Below are positions 50,725-60,478 of a DNA stretch of 64,000 nucleotides, one piece after another (the stretch's first letter is position 1; every line of letters begins with the position of its first letter). The notes under the pieces are model-generated. The model did not search any database and had not been told where the DNA came from. It saw nothing but the letters and a program-made list of their open reading frames with translations. Source of the stretch: an uncultured Sulfitobacter sp. GTDB lineage: Bacteria > Pseudomonadota > Alphaproteobacteria > Rhodobacterales > Rhodobacteraceae. The translations under genes and the position numbers were made by a program. Location of the stretch: contig CANMZB010000014.1 in NCBI GenBank assembly GCA_947502265.1, positions 1 to 64,000 on the forward strand, written 5' to 3'.

Positions 50725-52062
50725 ATGATTTTTCTGAGGACCGCTTCGGCGTTCGTTTGCGCCTGTGCGCTTGCTGTGATGATTCCCGTCGGGGCGGCGC
50801 AGGCTCAACAGGGGCCGCTGCGTATCACCATCGAGGAAGGTATCATCCAGCCTTTGCCGTTCGCTGTGCCGGATTTTCAGGTCGAAACAGGCGAGGCCGC
50901 TCAACTGGCTGGTGAGCTTTCCCGCGTGATTGCGGCGGACCTTGAAGGCACCGGCGTGTTTCGCGAAATCCCCAGTTCTGCCTTTATCGCGCAATACTCC
51001 GATTTTAACGCCGCGGTACAATTCGCGGACTGGAAGGCCGTCAACGCGCAGGCGCTGGTGACCGGCGCTGTTTCGGTGTCCGGCACCAACGTGAACGTGA
51101 AATTCCGCGTTTACGATGTGGTTTCCGGCACGACGCTGGGCGAGGGGTTGCAATTTTCCGGCACCACTGAGGGCTGGCGGCGCATGGCGCACAAAATTGC
51201 CGACGAGGTGTATTCCCGCATCACCGGCGAAGGCGGCTATTTCGACAGCCGTGTGGTGTATGTGTCCGAAACCGGACCGAAGGACGAGCGCAAGAAGCGT
51301 CTTGCGGTGATGGACTATGACGGTGCCAACGTGCGCTATTTGACTGACAGCAGTGCGCTGGTACTGGCACCGCGCTTTTCACCGTCAGGCGATCGTGTGC
51401 TTTACACCAGTTATGAGAGCGGCTTTCCGCGCATTTATGTGCTTGATGTGGGGTCGGTACAGCGGCGTGTGCTGGAAAGCGCCGATGGCACAATGAGCTT
51501 TGCACCGCGTTTTTCACCCTCGGGCCAGACGGTTGCCTATTCGCTGACGCAAGGTGGCAACACCGACATCTACACGATGGATATCAACTCGGGCCAATCC
51601 GTGCGCCTGACCAATACACCGGCGATTGAAACCGCGCCCAGCTATAGCCCCGATGGCAGCCGCATCGTGTTCGAAAGCGACCGTTCCGGCACACCCCAGC
51701 TATATATCATGTCGGCGGGCGGCGGCGAGGCACAACGTATTTCCTTTGGCGATGGGCGTTACGGCACGCCGGTCTGGTCGCCGCGCGGTGATTTGGTTGC
51801 GTTTACCAAACAAAACGCGGGCCGCTTTCACATCGGCGTCATGCGCACGGATGGCTCCGAAGAGCGTCTGTTGTCGGCATCGTTCCTTGATGAGGGGCCA
51901 ACGTGGGCGCCTAATGGCCGCGTGATCATGTTCACCCGTGAAACCCAGGGCGAAGGCGGCGCGTCCTCGCTGTATTCCGTAGACATCACGGGTCGCGTCC
52001 TGCGCAAGGTGGCCACCCCCGAAGGCGGATCCGACCCAAGCTGGTCGCCGTTGCAGCAATGA
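50725..52062 (+). CDS. tolB: TolB, periplasmic beta-propeller protein
   Basis: TolB interacts with Pal in the periplasm. A Sec signal peptide ([19 protein letters not shown]) is followed by the N-terminal domain ([18 protein letters not shown]) and six WD40-like PD40 repeats, each with phrases such as [19 protein letters not shown] and [23 protein letters not shown]. The 445-residue length is usual. It is separated from tolA by 151 bp, which holds no gene that I can support. Confidence 0.95.
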   Translation: MIFLRTASAFVCACALAVMIPVGAAQAQQGPLRITIEEGIIQPLPFAVPDFQVETGEAAQLAGELSRVIAADLEGTGVFREIPSSAFIAQYSDFNAAVQFADWKAVNAQALVTGAVSVSGTNVNVKFRVYDVVSGTTLGEGLQFSGTTEGWRRMAHKIADEVYSRITGEGGYFDSRVVYVSETGPKDERKKRLAVMDYDGANVRYLTDSSALVLAPRFSPSGDRVLYTSYESGFPRIYVLDVGSVQRRVLESADGTMSFAPRFSPSGQTVAYSLTQGGNTDIYTMDINSGQSVRLTNTPAIETAPSYSPDGSRIVFESDRSGTPQLYIMSAGGGEAQRISFGDGRYGTPVWSPRGDLVAFTKQNAGRFHIGVMRTDGSEERLLSASFLDEGPTWAPNGRVIMFTRETQGEGGASSLYSVDITGRVLRKVATPEGGSDPSWSPLQQ

Positions 52063-52150
52063 TTGCGGGCCTTCCCCCCATGGGGCGGGCTGTGATACCG
52101 TACATCCAAGAAGAATAGCAAACACGACAATCAAACCGAGGTCGAGACAT

Positions 52151-52675
52151 ATGAAATTCCTGCCCCTGACGGTCCTCGTCGCAGCCGTTGCGCTGTCGGC
52201 TTGTACCAACCCGAACCGCTTTGGTGCCGATGATGCGCTTGCGGGCAATCCGAACGGCGGTGTGCCGCTGAATTCGATCCAGCCGGGCAGCGCCAATGAT
52301 CCGACCTCGACCGCCTATTTCAACCTGACCGTTGGCGATCGTGTGCTGTTCGGGATTGACCAATCCGGCCTTACGCCGGCGGGCCGCGCCACGCTGGACG
52401 GACAGGCGACGTGGTTGATCACCAACTCTGACTATCAGGCCGTGATCGAAGGTCACGCGGACGAGCAGGGCACACGCGAATACAACCTTGCGCTGGGTGC
52501 GCGCCGCGCCAACGCCGCGCGTGAATACCTGCTTTCCAAAGGGGTGCCGGCAAGCCGTTTGCGCGTTGTCAGCTATGGCAAGGAGCGACCCATCGAGATC
52601 TGCTCGAATGAAGCGTGCTATGCTAAGAACCGCCGTGCGGTGACCGTTCTGGCAGGTGGCGGGCTGACAAGCTAA
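52151..52675 (+). CDS. pal: Peptidoglycan-associated lipoprotein Pal
   Basis: Pal anchors the outer membrane to peptidoglycan. The lipoprotein signal ends LSAC (residues about 16-19), so the cysteine is lipidated. The OmpA-like domain contains the diaminopimelate-binding VIEGHADEQGTREYNLALG and RRAVTVL motifs. Length is 174. An 88-bp gap separates it from tolB. Confidence 0.95.
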   Translation: MKFLPLTVLVAAVALSACTNPNRFGADDALAGNPNGGVPLNSIQPGSANDPTSTAYFNLTVGDRVLFGIDQSGLTPAGRATLDGQATWLITNSDYQAVIEGHADEQGTREYNLALGARRANAAREYLLSKGVPASRLRVVSYGKERPIEICSNEACYAKNRRAVTVLAGGGLTS

Positions 52676-52711
52676 GGCGTGCCTGCGGGCTTGTGAAAAA
52701 GGACTGATTCC

Positions 52712-53530
52712 ATGCGCTTTGCTTTTATTTTTGCCGTTGTTCTGGGGGCTGTGCCAATGGGCGCAGCTGCGCAGGATGCCCAGACTCTGGCGGACATCCG
52801 TCAGGAGTTGACCGTTCTGAACACCGAGATGGCAAAGCTGAAACGCGAGCTGTCGACAACCGGCACCGCAGGCAGCGACACGCAGCTGGCCGCTGGGTCG
52901 GTGTTGGAGCGGGTCGGCACGATGGAAAGCGAACTGGCGCGGGTGACCTCCAAGACAGAAGAGCTGGAACATCGCATCAACCGTATTGTCGATGATGGCA
53001 CCCGCCGGATTGCCGATCTGGAATTCCGGCTTGTCGAGCTGGAAGGCGGCGATATCTCGACCTTGGGCGAGACGACGACGCTGGGTGGTGAAGGGCAGGC
53101 GACAGCCCCGGCCCCGACGCCTCAAACCGGCAGCACACAGCAACTCGCCGTTGGCGAAAAAGACGACTTTGCGCGGGCGCAGGAGGCGCTCGCATCCGGT
53201 GACTTTCGCGGCGCCGCCGAGCAGTTTGAGACCTTCAATCAGACCTACCCGGGTTCTCCGCTAGCGGCTGATGCGGATTTGCGCCGGGGGGATGCGCTGA
53301 ACGGTATCGGCGATACGCGCGAAGCGGCTCGCGCCTATCTGGGCAGCTTTGGCGCCGCACCCACGGGCGGGAATGCGCCAGAGGCGTTGTTCAAACTGGG
53401 CGCGGCCCTTGGCACCTTGGGGCAGACGGCAGAGGCCTGCGTGACCTTGGGCGAAGTCTCCGGTCGCTTTCCCGACAGCGCATTTGTGGTGCAAGCCACG
53501 GCAGAGCGGCAAAAGCTGAGCTGCTCCTAA
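52712..53530 (+). CDS. cpoB: CpoB (YbgF), Tol-Pal-associated TPR protein
   Basis: CpoB coordinates peptidoglycan synthesis with outer-membrane constriction. The 272-residue protein has a signal peptide (FIFAVVLGAVPMGAAAQ), a coiled coil at about 28-100 (LADIRQELTVLNTEMAKLKREL; VTSKTEELEHRINRIVDD) that trimerises in relatives, a disordered linker, and C-terminal TPR repeats (DDFARAQEALASGDFRGAAEQFETF). It lies 3 bases before tilS. Confidence 0.92.
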   Translation: MRFAFIFAVVLGAVPMGAAAQDAQTLADIRQELTVLNTEMAKLKRELSTTGTAGSDTQLAAGSVLERVGTMESELARVTSKTEELEHRINRIVDDGTRRIADLEFRLVELEGGDISTLGETTTLGGEGQATAPAPTPQTGSTQQLAVGEKDDFARAQEALASGDFRGAAEQFETFNQTYPGSPLAADADLRRGDALNGIGDTREAARAYLGSFGAAPTGGNAPEALFKLGAALGTLGQTAEACVTLGEVSGRFPDSAFVVQATAERQKLSCS

Positions 53531-53533
53531 GCG

Positions 53534-54781
53534 ATGGAACCGCTGGAAGAGGCCGTATTGGCCGCTCTCGGCAGGCATAAGATACAGCGCCTAGGGGTGG
53601 CCGTTTCGGGTGGCAGCGATTCGGTGGCGCTGCTGCATATCCTGAAAAATATTAGCGATTCCAGCGGGGTCCGGATTTACGCTGCGACGGTTGACCACGG
53701 ATTACGACCTGAGGCAGCGGCGGAGGCGGCGGGCGTGGCAGACCTTTGCCGCACCCTTGGCGTTGCGCATCAAACGCTTCACTGGCGGGGTTGGGACGGT
53801 ACGGGGAACCTTCAGAATGCCGCCCGCGACGCCCGCTATGGTCTGATGCGCGATTGGGCGCAGGCGCTCGGGCTTGAGGCTGTGGCGTTGGGTCATACCG
53901 CCGAGGATCAGGCCGAAACCGTTCTGATGCGTCTTGCGCGGCGCGCGGGCGTTGATGGCCTTTCGGCGATGTCGGATCATAGCCTGCGCAACGGTGTTGT
54001 GTGGCTGCGGCCCTTGTTGAACCAACGGCGCGGCGCGTTGCAGGCCTATCTTGCGGCGCGCGGGGTGTCTTGGGTGTCGGACAGCAGCAACGTGGACCTG
54101 CGGTTTGACCGCGTAAAGGCGCGTGCGGCGCTGGTGGCACTGCAAGATCTGGGGATCGGTATCGCGGAATTGTCAGAGGTGGCGCGCAATATGGCCGATG
54201 CCCGCACGGCGCTGCGCAGTCTGGCACAGGACGGGCTGCTTGCCTGTGCGCGTCCGGTTCATGGCGGTGTGAAGATCGACATTGCAACGCTTGAGGCGCT
54301 GCCAAACGAGACGCAGCGGCGCGTCTGGAATCATGCTCTCGGATGGATCAACGCGCGGCCCTATCCGCCGCGCCGTGCGGCTCTTGCGGCGTTCATGGGC
54401 TCTGTTGGGGCTGGTGAAGGCACCGTGTTGGGCGGTTGCGCGGTGATTTGCCGACGCGGCACCGCATGGCTGTTTCGCGAATCTGCGCCGGTGTCTGAGG
54501 TTGTCTGCAACGCCAGCGCGCTCTGGGACGGGCGCTGGCGGTTAGGGGGCGAGCTGTCAGGCAAGGTACCGGACACATATGAAATCCGCGCCTTGGGTGC
54601 TAATGGTTTGAAACAATGTGGAAAATGGCGTGACCTCGATCTGCCGCGCGGGCTTCTTCTTGGCCATCCTGCCCTGTGGCACGGTGACACGCTTATTGCA
54701 TCACCGGCTGCAAAACCCCACGAAATATGGTATTGGTCGCTGGTACGCCATGAAAAAGCCTTTTTTGACATGCCATTATGA
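53534..54781 (+). CDS. tilS: tRNA(Ile)-lysidine synthetase TilS
   Basis: TilS converts C34 of tRNA-Ile(CAU) to lysidine. The PP-loop ATP-binding motif VAVSGGSDSVALLHIL is at residues about 20-35, and the downstream ALGHTAEDQAETVLMRLARRAGVDGLSAM segment is typical. The C-terminal domain is shorter than in E. coli. It follows cpoB by only 3 bases and precedes ftsH, a conserved order. Confidence 0.93.
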   Translation: MEPLEEAVLAALGRHKIQRLGVAVSGGSDSVALLHILKNISDSSGVRIYAATVDHGLRPEAAAEAAGVADLCRTLGVAHQTLHWRGWDGTGNLQNAARDARYGLMRDWAQALGLEAVALGHTAEDQAETVLMRLARRAGVDGLSAMSDHSLRNGVVWLRPLLNQRRGALQAYLAARGVSWVSDSSNVDLRFDRVKARAALVALQDLGIGIAELSEVARNMADARTALRSLAQDGLLACARPVHGGVKIDIATLEALPNETQRRVWNHALGWINARPYPPRRAALAAFMGSVGAGEGTVLGGCAVICRRGTAWLFRESAPVSEVVCNASALWDGRWRLGGELSGKVPDTYEIRALGANGLKQCGKWRDLDLPRGLLLGHPALWHGDTLIASPAAKPHEIWYWSLVRHEKAFFDMPL

Positions 54782-54863
54782 CATTGAACTGACGGCCTGC
54801 ATGTCTATCTTAGGTGTGTGGTCAGAATAGACCTCTGACCGAAACGCATTCAGGAGAATTTCC

Positions 54864-56783
54864 TTGGGCAATTTACGCAATCTCGCATTCTGGGCAGTCT
54901 TGCTGGTCCTCGTATTTTCGTTGTTCAATCTGTTCAGCGGTGGATCGGGTGGCCTTCAGAACCGCGAGATCAGCTATTCCGATTTCGTGAGCGCCGTTGA
55001 AAACGGTGACGTGACCAACGTAACGCTCGACGGGGAGCAGGTGCGCTTTCGCCGGTCTGATGGCGCCGATTATGTCACGATCAAACCGACGGATGCCACA
55101 ATCACCGATCTGTTGATCGACAACAACATCCCCGTCCGTGCAGAAAGCCAGCAGGAAAGCGGCCTACAGACGTTCCTTGTCTCGTTGTTGCCCATTCTGC
55201 TGCTGATCGGGGTCTGGATCTATTTCATGAACCGGATGCAGGGCGGCGGCAAAGGCGGGGCAATGGGCTTTGGCAAATCCAAGGCCAAGATGCTGACGGA
55301 AAAGCATGGCCGCGTGACGTTTGACGACGTGGCGGGCATTGACGAGGCCAAGGAAGAGCTCGAGGAAATCGTTGAATTCCTGCGCAACCCGCAGAAGTTC
55401 TCGCGCCTTGGCGGCAAAATTCCCAAAGGTGCGCTTCTCGAAGGTCCTCCGGGTACGGGTAAAACCCTGCTTGCGCGTGCGATTGCAGGCGAGGCGGGGG
55501 TGCCGTTCTTCACGATCTCGGGTTCGGATTTCGTTGAAATGTTTGTGGGTGTGGGTGCATCGCGTGTGCGCGACATGTTCGAGCAGGCCAAGAAAAACGC
55601 GCCTTGCATTGTGTTCATCGACGAAATCGACGCCGTGGGACGCCACCGTGGCGCAGGCTATGGCGGGGGCAACGACGAACGCGAGCAAACGCTCAACCAG
55701 TTGTTGGTCGAGATGGACGGTTTTGAAGCGAACGAAGGTGTGATCATCATCGCGGCAACAAACCGTAAGGATGTTCTCGACCCCGCGCTGTTGCGTCCGG
55801 GCCGTTTTGACCGTCAGGTGTCTGTCGGTAATCCCGACATCAAAGGCCGCGAAAAGATTTTGGGCGTACATGCGCGCAAAACTCCGCTTGGTCCTGACGT
55901 GGATCTGCGCATCATCGCGCGCGGCACACCCGGATTTTCGGGTGCGGATCTGGCCAACCTCGTGAACGAGGCGGCGCTGACTGCCGCGCGTCTGGGCCGC
56001 CGGTTTGTTGCCATGATGGATTTCGAATCCGCCAAGGACAAAATCATGATGGGAGCCGAGCGCCGCTCGATGGTTCTGACCCAGGATCAGAAGGAAAAAA
56101 CCGCCTATCACGAAGCGGGCCACGCCATTGTCGGCATTAAGCTGCCCAAATGTGATCCGGTTTACAAAGCGACAATCATCCCGCGCGGTGGTGCCTTGGG
56201 CATGGTGATGAGCCTGCCTGAAATGGACAAACTCCAGATGTTCAAAGACGAGGCCGAGCAGAAAATCGCCATGACCATGGCGGGCAAAGCGGCTGAAATC
56301 TTCAAGTATGGTGCTGAAACCGTGTCGTCGGGTCCGATGGGCGACATCATGCAAGCCAGCCAGCTGGCGCGCGGCATGGTGATGCGCATGGGTATGTCCG
56401 ACAAGGTTGGTAATATCGACTATTCCGAAGCGGCGGCCGGTTATCAGGCCAACGGCGGGGCCGGCGGCTTTAGCGTGTCTGCCGCGACCAAGGAACTTAT
56501 CGAAAGCGAAGTGAAGCGCATTATCGACGAAGGATATGCGCGCGCGGTCCAGATCATCACGGATCACGACGAAGAGTTTGAACGTCTGGCACAGGGGCTG
56601 CTTGAGTACGAAACCCTTACCGGCGAAGAAATCAAACGCGTGATGGAAGGCAAGCCGCCGCAAGCACCGAAAGACGACGATACGTCCGACAGCGGCTCCG
56701 CGCCCAGCGTGACGGCGATTCCGAAGGCCAAAGGCAAGAAATCCCCGCCATCGGGCGGGTTGGAGCCTGAACCCTCCGTCTGA
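54864..56783 (+). CDS. ftsH: ATP-dependent zinc metalloprotease FtsH
   Basis: FtsH degrades membrane and regulatory proteins at the inner membrane. Two helices flank a periplasmic domain (about residues 5-24 and 102-121). The AAA domain has Walker [22 protein letters not shown], Walker [14 protein letters not shown] and the second region of homology [19 protein letters not shown]. The zinc site HEAGHAIVG is followed by the third ligand region. The start is TTG 54,864, preceded by ggagaa. The 639-residue length is normal. A terminator follows. Confidence 0.96.
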   Translation: MGNLRNLAFWAVLLVLVFSLFNLFSGGSGGLQNREISYSDFVSAVENGDVTNVTLDGEQVRFRRSDGADYVTIKPTDATITDLLIDNNIPVRAESQQESGLQTFLVSLLPILLLIGVWIYFMNRMQGGGKGGAMGFGKSKAKMLTEKHGRVTFDDVAGIDEAKEELEEIVEFLRNPQKFSRLGGKIPKGALLEGPPGTGKTLLARAIAGEAGVPFFTISGSDFVEMFVGVGASRVRDMFEQAKKNAPCIVFIDEIDAVGRHRGAGYGGGNDEREQTLNQLLVEMDGFEANEGVIIIAATNRKDVLDPALLRPGRFDRQVSVGNPDIKGREKILGVHARKTPLGPDVDLRIIARGTPGFSGADLANLVNEAALTAARLGRRFVAMMDFESAKDKIMMGAERRSMVLTQDQKEKTAYHEAGHAIVGIKLPKCDPVYKATIIPRGGALGMVMSLPEMDKLQMFKDEAEQKIAMTMAGKAAEIFKYGAETVSSGPMGDIMQASQLARGMVMRMGMSDKVGNIDYSEAAAGYQANGGAGGFSVSAATKELIESEVKRIIDEGYARAVQIITDHDEEFERLAQGLLEYETLTGEEIKRVMEGKPPQAPKDDDTSDSGSAPSVTAIPKAKGKKSPPSGGLEPEPSV

Positions 56784-56804
56784 CCGGAATTGCCATTGAA
56801 ATTG

Positions 56805-56840
56805 AAAGGCTCCGCCATCTGCGCGGGGCCTTTTCTTTTT
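56805..56840 (+). terminator. Rho-independent terminator after ftsH
   Basis: Arms aaaggctccgc and gcggggccttt form an 11-bp stem with one G-U pair, followed by ttcttttt. It begins 22 bases past the ftsH stop and closes the tilS/ftsH transcript. Confidence 0.85.
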
Positions 56841-56883
56841 GCCTGCTCTCGCGCAGTCTGCACCTATTCCGAGGAGACGCCAA

Positions 56884-57486
56884 ATGCCCGCACTTATCCC
56901 GACAGACCATTATGCGACCGTGACCTGGCTGGGCATTGTGCCGGACCGCGCTACGGGTCTAAAAGCGGTGCCGCGCACGGCGCTTGATCTCGGCTTTGCC
57001 GGGCCAGCGGGCGAGGATCACGGAGGGCTGACGCGGCCCTCATGCAGTCGGGTTTTATCCCAGTATCCGCGTGACACGCCGATCCGCAACACCCGCCAAC
57101 TCTGCGTGATGAGCGCCGAAGAGATCGCGGCAATTGCGGCTGCGATGGGTCTTGAGGTGCTTGACCCGTGCTACATGGGCGTGTCGATGGTGATCGAAGG
57201 GATCAGCGATTTTACCCATGTTCCGCCGTCTTCGCGGCTGCAAGCCCCGTCGGGGGCGACGATTGTGGTGGATATGGAAAACCTGCCCTGCGTGTTGCCC
57301 GCCCGCAAGATCGAGGCGGACATGCCGGGGCAAGGCAAGAGCTTCAAGAGCGCGGCCAAAGACCGGCGTGGTGTGACCGCATGGGTCGAGCGCGAAGGGG
57401 GGATTACGTTGGGTGCGCGGTTGCGACTGCATGTACCCGATCAGCGGGCGTGGGCACCCGCGCTGTTTTCCTCACCGGTTTCTTAA
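56884..57486 (+). CDS. MOSC-domain protein
   Basis: The 200-residue protein starts MPALIPTDHYATVTWLG, with gaggag upstream of ATG 56,884. It has the MOSC-type fold features GPAGEDHGGLTRPSCSRV and ARKIEADMPGQGKSFKSAAKDRRGVTAWV. MOSC domains act in sulfur transfer and molybdenum cofactor chemistry, with a conserved cysteine for the sulfur-binding role. Here the cysteine is present in RPSCSRV. No molybdenum genes are nearby, so the substrate is open. Confidence 0.78.
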   Translation: MPALIPTDHYATVTWLGIVPDRATGLKAVPRTALDLGFAGPAGEDHGGLTRPSCSRVLSQYPRDTPIRNTRQLCVMSAEEIAAIAAAMGLEVLDPCYMGVSMVIEGISDFTHVPPSSRLQAPSGATIVVDMENLPCVLPARKIEADMPGQGKSFKSAAKDRRGVTAWVEREGGITLGARLRLHVPDQRAWAPALFSSPVS

Positions 57487-57613
57487 AAGAAACCGACGCA
57501 CGCTGCCACGCCGCAACCCGCGTCGAAAATGTCGTAATCCAGACCTGTAGTTCTGGCCGTCCCTTGTATGCATCCGGTAGAACTTGCCGCACCGGCTTAG
57601 AATGGGGATCACC

Positions 57614-59290
57614 ATGGCTTTCAAGACTGACATCCAAATCGCGCGCGAAGCGTCCAAGAAACCCATTCAGGAGATCGGCGCGAAGCTGGGGATTTCCTCG
57701 GATGATCTGCTGCCTTACGGCCACGACAAGGCGAAGGTAAGCCAGTCGTTCATCGACTCGGTGCAAGACCGCAAGGACGGCAAGCTGATCCTTGTCACGG
57801 CGATCAACCCGACGCCTGCGGGCGAGGGCAAGACCACAACAACTGTTGGTTTGGGGGATGGTCTGAACCGTATCGGCAAGAACGCCTGCGTGTGTATTCG
57901 CGAAGCGTCGCTTGGCCCGAACTTTGGCATGAAGGGCGGGGCCGCTGGCGGTGGCTATGCCCAGATTGTGCCAATGGAAGAGATGAACCTGCACTTCACC
58001 GGCGATTTCCACGCGATCACCTCGGCGCATAACCTGCTGAGCGCAATGATCGACAACCACATCTACTGGGGCAACGATCTGGAAATTGACGCGCGCCGTG
58101 TTGTGTGGCGCCGTGTTGTGGATATGAACGACCGTGCGCTGCGCCAGATCACAGCATCGCTTGGCGGTGTCTCCAACGGTTTCCCGCGCGAGGCGGGGTT
58201 TGACATTACCGTGGCCTCCGAAGTCATGGCGATCCTGTGCCTGTCCAAAAACCTGACCGATCTGCAAGAGCGTCTGGGGAGCATGATCGTCGCGCACCGG
58301 CGCGATCGTTCGCCCGTCTATTGCCGTGACATCAAGGCGGATGGCGCGATGACGGTGCTGCTGAAAGACGCGATGCAGCCCAACCTTGTTCAGACGCTTG
58401 AGAACAACCCTGCCTTCGTACACGGTGGCCCGTTTGCCAACATCGCCCATGGCTGTAACTCGGTCATCGCGACTACTACGGCGTTGAAACTGGCCGACTA
58501 TGTAGTGACCGAAGCGGGCTTTGGCGCCGATCTGGGGGCCGAGAAGTTCATGAACATCAAATGCCGCAAGGCGGGGCTGGCTCCGTCTGTGGTGGTGGTC
58601 GTGGCAACCGTGCGCGCGATGAAAATGAACGGCGGCGTGGCCAAGGCGGATCTGGGTGCAGAGAACGTCGATGCGGTTAACAAAGGCTGTGCAAACCTTG
58701 GCCGTCACATCGAGAACGTCAAATCCTTTGGCGTGCCGGTCGTTGTGGCAATCAACCACTTTGTCACAGATACCGACGCCGAAGTGCAGGCGGTAAAGGA
58801 TTACGTCACCGAGCAAGGCGCCGAAGCGATCTTGGCGAGACATTGGGAGCTTGGCTCTGAAGGCTCTGCCGATCTGGCCACCCGCGTGGCAGAGATTGCC
58901 GATGAGGGCCACGCGCAGTTTGCGCCGATCTATCCTGACGATATGCCGCTGTTCCAGAAGATCGAGGCCGTTGCCAAACGGATTTACCGTGCTGACGACG
59001 TGTTGGCGGATCAAAAAATCCGCAACCAGTTGAAGGATTGGGAAGCGCAGGGCTATGGCCATCTGCCGGTTTGTATGGCCAAAACGCAGTACAGCTTTAC
59101 CACCGATCCCGACCGTCGCGGCGCGCCTGTGGGCTTCTCTGTACCGGTGCGCGAAGTACGTCTGAGCGCGGGCGCAGGGTTTGTTGTGGTCATCTGCGGT
59201 GAGATCATGACGATGCCCGGCCTGCCGCGTGCCCCCTCGGCGGAGAATATCAAGTTGAATGCAGATGGGGATGTTGAAGGGTTGTTCTGA
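57614..59290 (+). CDS. fhs: Formate-tetrahydrofolate ligase
   Basis: Fhs makes 10-formyl-tetrahydrofolate from formate, ATP and THF. The N-terminal nucleotide motif [23 protein letters not shown] is clear, followed by [24 protein letters not shown]. The C-terminal half holds the folate part, ending [25 protein letters not shown] 57,614 follows ggggatcacc; the frame could begin 30 bases earlier. The protein has 558 residues. It forms a one-carbon pair with folD, 101 bp downstream, behind a terminator-like hairpin. Confidence 0.96.
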   Translation: MAFKTDIQIAREASKKPIQEIGAKLGISSDDLLPYGHDKAKVSQSFIDSVQDRKDGKLILVTAINPTPAGEGKTTTTVGLGDGLNRIGKNACVCIREASLGPNFGMKGGAAGGGYAQIVPMEEMNLHFTGDFHAITSAHNLLSAMIDNHIYWGNDLEIDARRVVWRRVVDMNDRALRQITASLGGVSNGFPREAGFDITVASEVMAILCLSKNLTDLQERLGSMIVAHRRDRSPVYCRDIKADGAMTVLLKDAMQPNLVQTLENNPAFVHGGPFANIAHGCNSVIATTTALKLADYVVTEAGFGADLGAEKFMNIKCRKAGLAPSVVVVVATVRAMKMNGGVAKADLGAENVDAVNKGCANLGRHIENVKSFGVPVVVAINHFVTDTDAEVQAVKDYVTEQGAEAILARHWELGSEGSADLATRVAEIADEGHAQFAPIYPDDMPLFQKIEAVAKRIYRADDVLADQKIRNQLKDWEAQGYGHLPVCMAKTQYSFTTDPDRRGAPVGFSVPVREVRLSAGAGFVVVICGEIMTMPGLPRAPSAENIKLNADGDVEGLF

Positions 59291-59307
59291 GCACTAATTG
59301 GCACGAG

Positions 59308-59342
59308 AAATCAGAGCGGGGGATTGACCCCCGCCCTGATTT
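59308..59342 (+). terminator. Terminator-like hairpin after fhs
   Basis: Nested arms aaatcag/ctgattt and gcggggg/cccccgc form a long stem 17 bases past the fhs stop. Only a short tt follows on plus, so termination may be partial and folD may be reached by read-through. Confidence 0.6.
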
Positions 59343-59353
59343 GGGCTTCGCCA

Positions 59354-59375
59354 TGAGTTTAAAGGCCAAATGAAG
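59354..59375 (+). repeat. 22-bp intergenic motif, copy 2 (3' of fhs, before folD)
   Basis: It is identical over 22 bp to 41,390-41,411. Here it includes an ATG that could start a six-codon reading frame (MSLKAK then TGA), ending 23 bases before the folD start. Confidence 0.6.
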
Positions 59376-59391
59376 AAGAGGACTGATCGAG

Positions 59392-60294
59392 ATGACGGCG
59401 ACACGAATTGATGGCAAGACCTTTGCAGCAAAAGTGCGGGGGCAGGTGGCCGAGCATGTCACGCGGTTGAAAAATGATCACGCGATCACGCCCGGATTGG
59501 CCGTGGTTCTGGTGGGCGAAGACCCCGCGAGCCAGGTTTACGTCCGCTCCAAAGGGAAGATGACCGTCGAAGTCGGGATGAAATCGGTCGAGCATAAACT
59601 GGACATCAACACGCCGGAAGCAGATCTTCTGGCGTTGATCGACCAGTTGAATACTGATCCCGAAATTCACGGTATTCTTGTGCAATTGCCGCTGCCCAAG
59701 CATCTGGACGAGGATCTTGTGATCAATGCCATTGATCCAGCCAAGGACGTGGACGGCTTTCACATCTCGAATGTCGGCCTTTTGGGGACGGGGCAGAAAA
59801 GCATGGTGCCCTGTACACCGCTGGGCTGTTTGATGATGCTGCGCGCGCATCATGGTTCGATCTCTGGGATGGATGCGGTCGTCATTGGCCGGTCGAATAT
59901 CGTGGGAAAGCCGATGGCGCAGCTATTGCTGAACGACAGCGCGACAGTGACCATTGCCCATAGCCGGACCAAGGATCTGGCCGACGTTGTGCGGCGCGCA
60001 GATATCGTAATTGCCGCAGTGGGACGCCCGCAGATGGTGCCGGGCGACTGGATTAAACCGGGTGCCACGGTGATTGATGTGGGCATCAACCGGCTGGACG
60101 CGCCCGAAAAGGGTGAAGGCAAGACAAGGTTGGTAGGCGACGTGGATTTCGACAGTTGCGCGGCGGTCGCGGGGGCGATCACGCCGGTGCCGGGCGGCGT
60201 GGGGCCGATGACCATTGCGTGCCTGCTGGCCAATACCGTCACGGCTTGCTGCCGCGCCAATGGCTTGGCAGAGCCTGTGGGCCTGACCGCCTGA
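59392..60294 (+). CDS. folD: Bifunctional methylene-THF dehydrogenase/methenyl-THF cyclohydrolase FolD
   Basis: FolD interconverts 5,10-methylene-, methenyl- and 10-formyl-THF, joining Fhs to the folate pool. The 300-residue protein has the active-site segment [14 protein letters not shown] with its lysine, the [13 protein letters not shown] motif, the NADP site [14 protein letters not shown], and the closing [19 protein letters not shown]. Length is normal. No lesion is visible. Confidence 0.96.
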   Translation: MTATRIDGKTFAAKVRGQVAEHVTRLKNDHAITPGLAVVLVGEDPASQVYVRSKGKMTVEVGMKSVEHKLDINTPEADLLALIDQLNTDPEIHGILVQLPLPKHLDEDLVINAIDPAKDVDGFHISNVGLLGTGQKSMVPCTPLGCLMMLRAHHGSISGMDAVVIGRSNIVGKPMAQLLLNDSATVTIAHSRTKDLADVVRRADIVIAAVGRPQMVPGDWIKPGATVIDVGINRLDAPEKGEGKTRLVGDVDFDSCAAVAGAITPVPGGVGPMTIACLLANTVTACCRANGLAEPVGLTA

Positions 60295-60478
60295 TACATG
60301 ATCTAAGGGGTGGAGGTGGCAGTTTGCGGGGCTTTTGGTGTTGTTTGCAACGGGTTGTTGCATCTGCCCAACAGCTTCGGCGGGGCTCATGGATCGCGCC
60401 GGCATGGGAATGGCGACAGATGTAACCCAGCAGGCAGGAAGACACCAATTGGGGCGTCCATTCATACGGTGCATCAAA

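Noticed and set aside
55164-56663. 499-codon minus-strand frame opposite ftsH
   Set aside because: Same reason: a long shadow frame caused by codon bias in a GC-rich gene.
57476-57495. Hairpin cggtttc/gaaaccg over the MOSC stop codon as a terminator
   Set aside because: The stem is only 7 bp, AT-rich and overlaps coding sequence, with no T-run; a chance palindrome is as likely.
57404-59062. 552-codon frame on the minus strand opposite fhs
   Set aside because: It mirrors a certain gene, its composition is rich in Arg, His and Val as expected for an antisense frame, and it has no recognisable domain or ribosome site.
60302-60478. Possible small hydrophobic or lipoprotein frame after folD (GLLVLFATGCC)
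   Set aside because: It has no good start codon or ribosome site, and the frame runs on antisense into the AAA ATPase gene. Left as intergenic.
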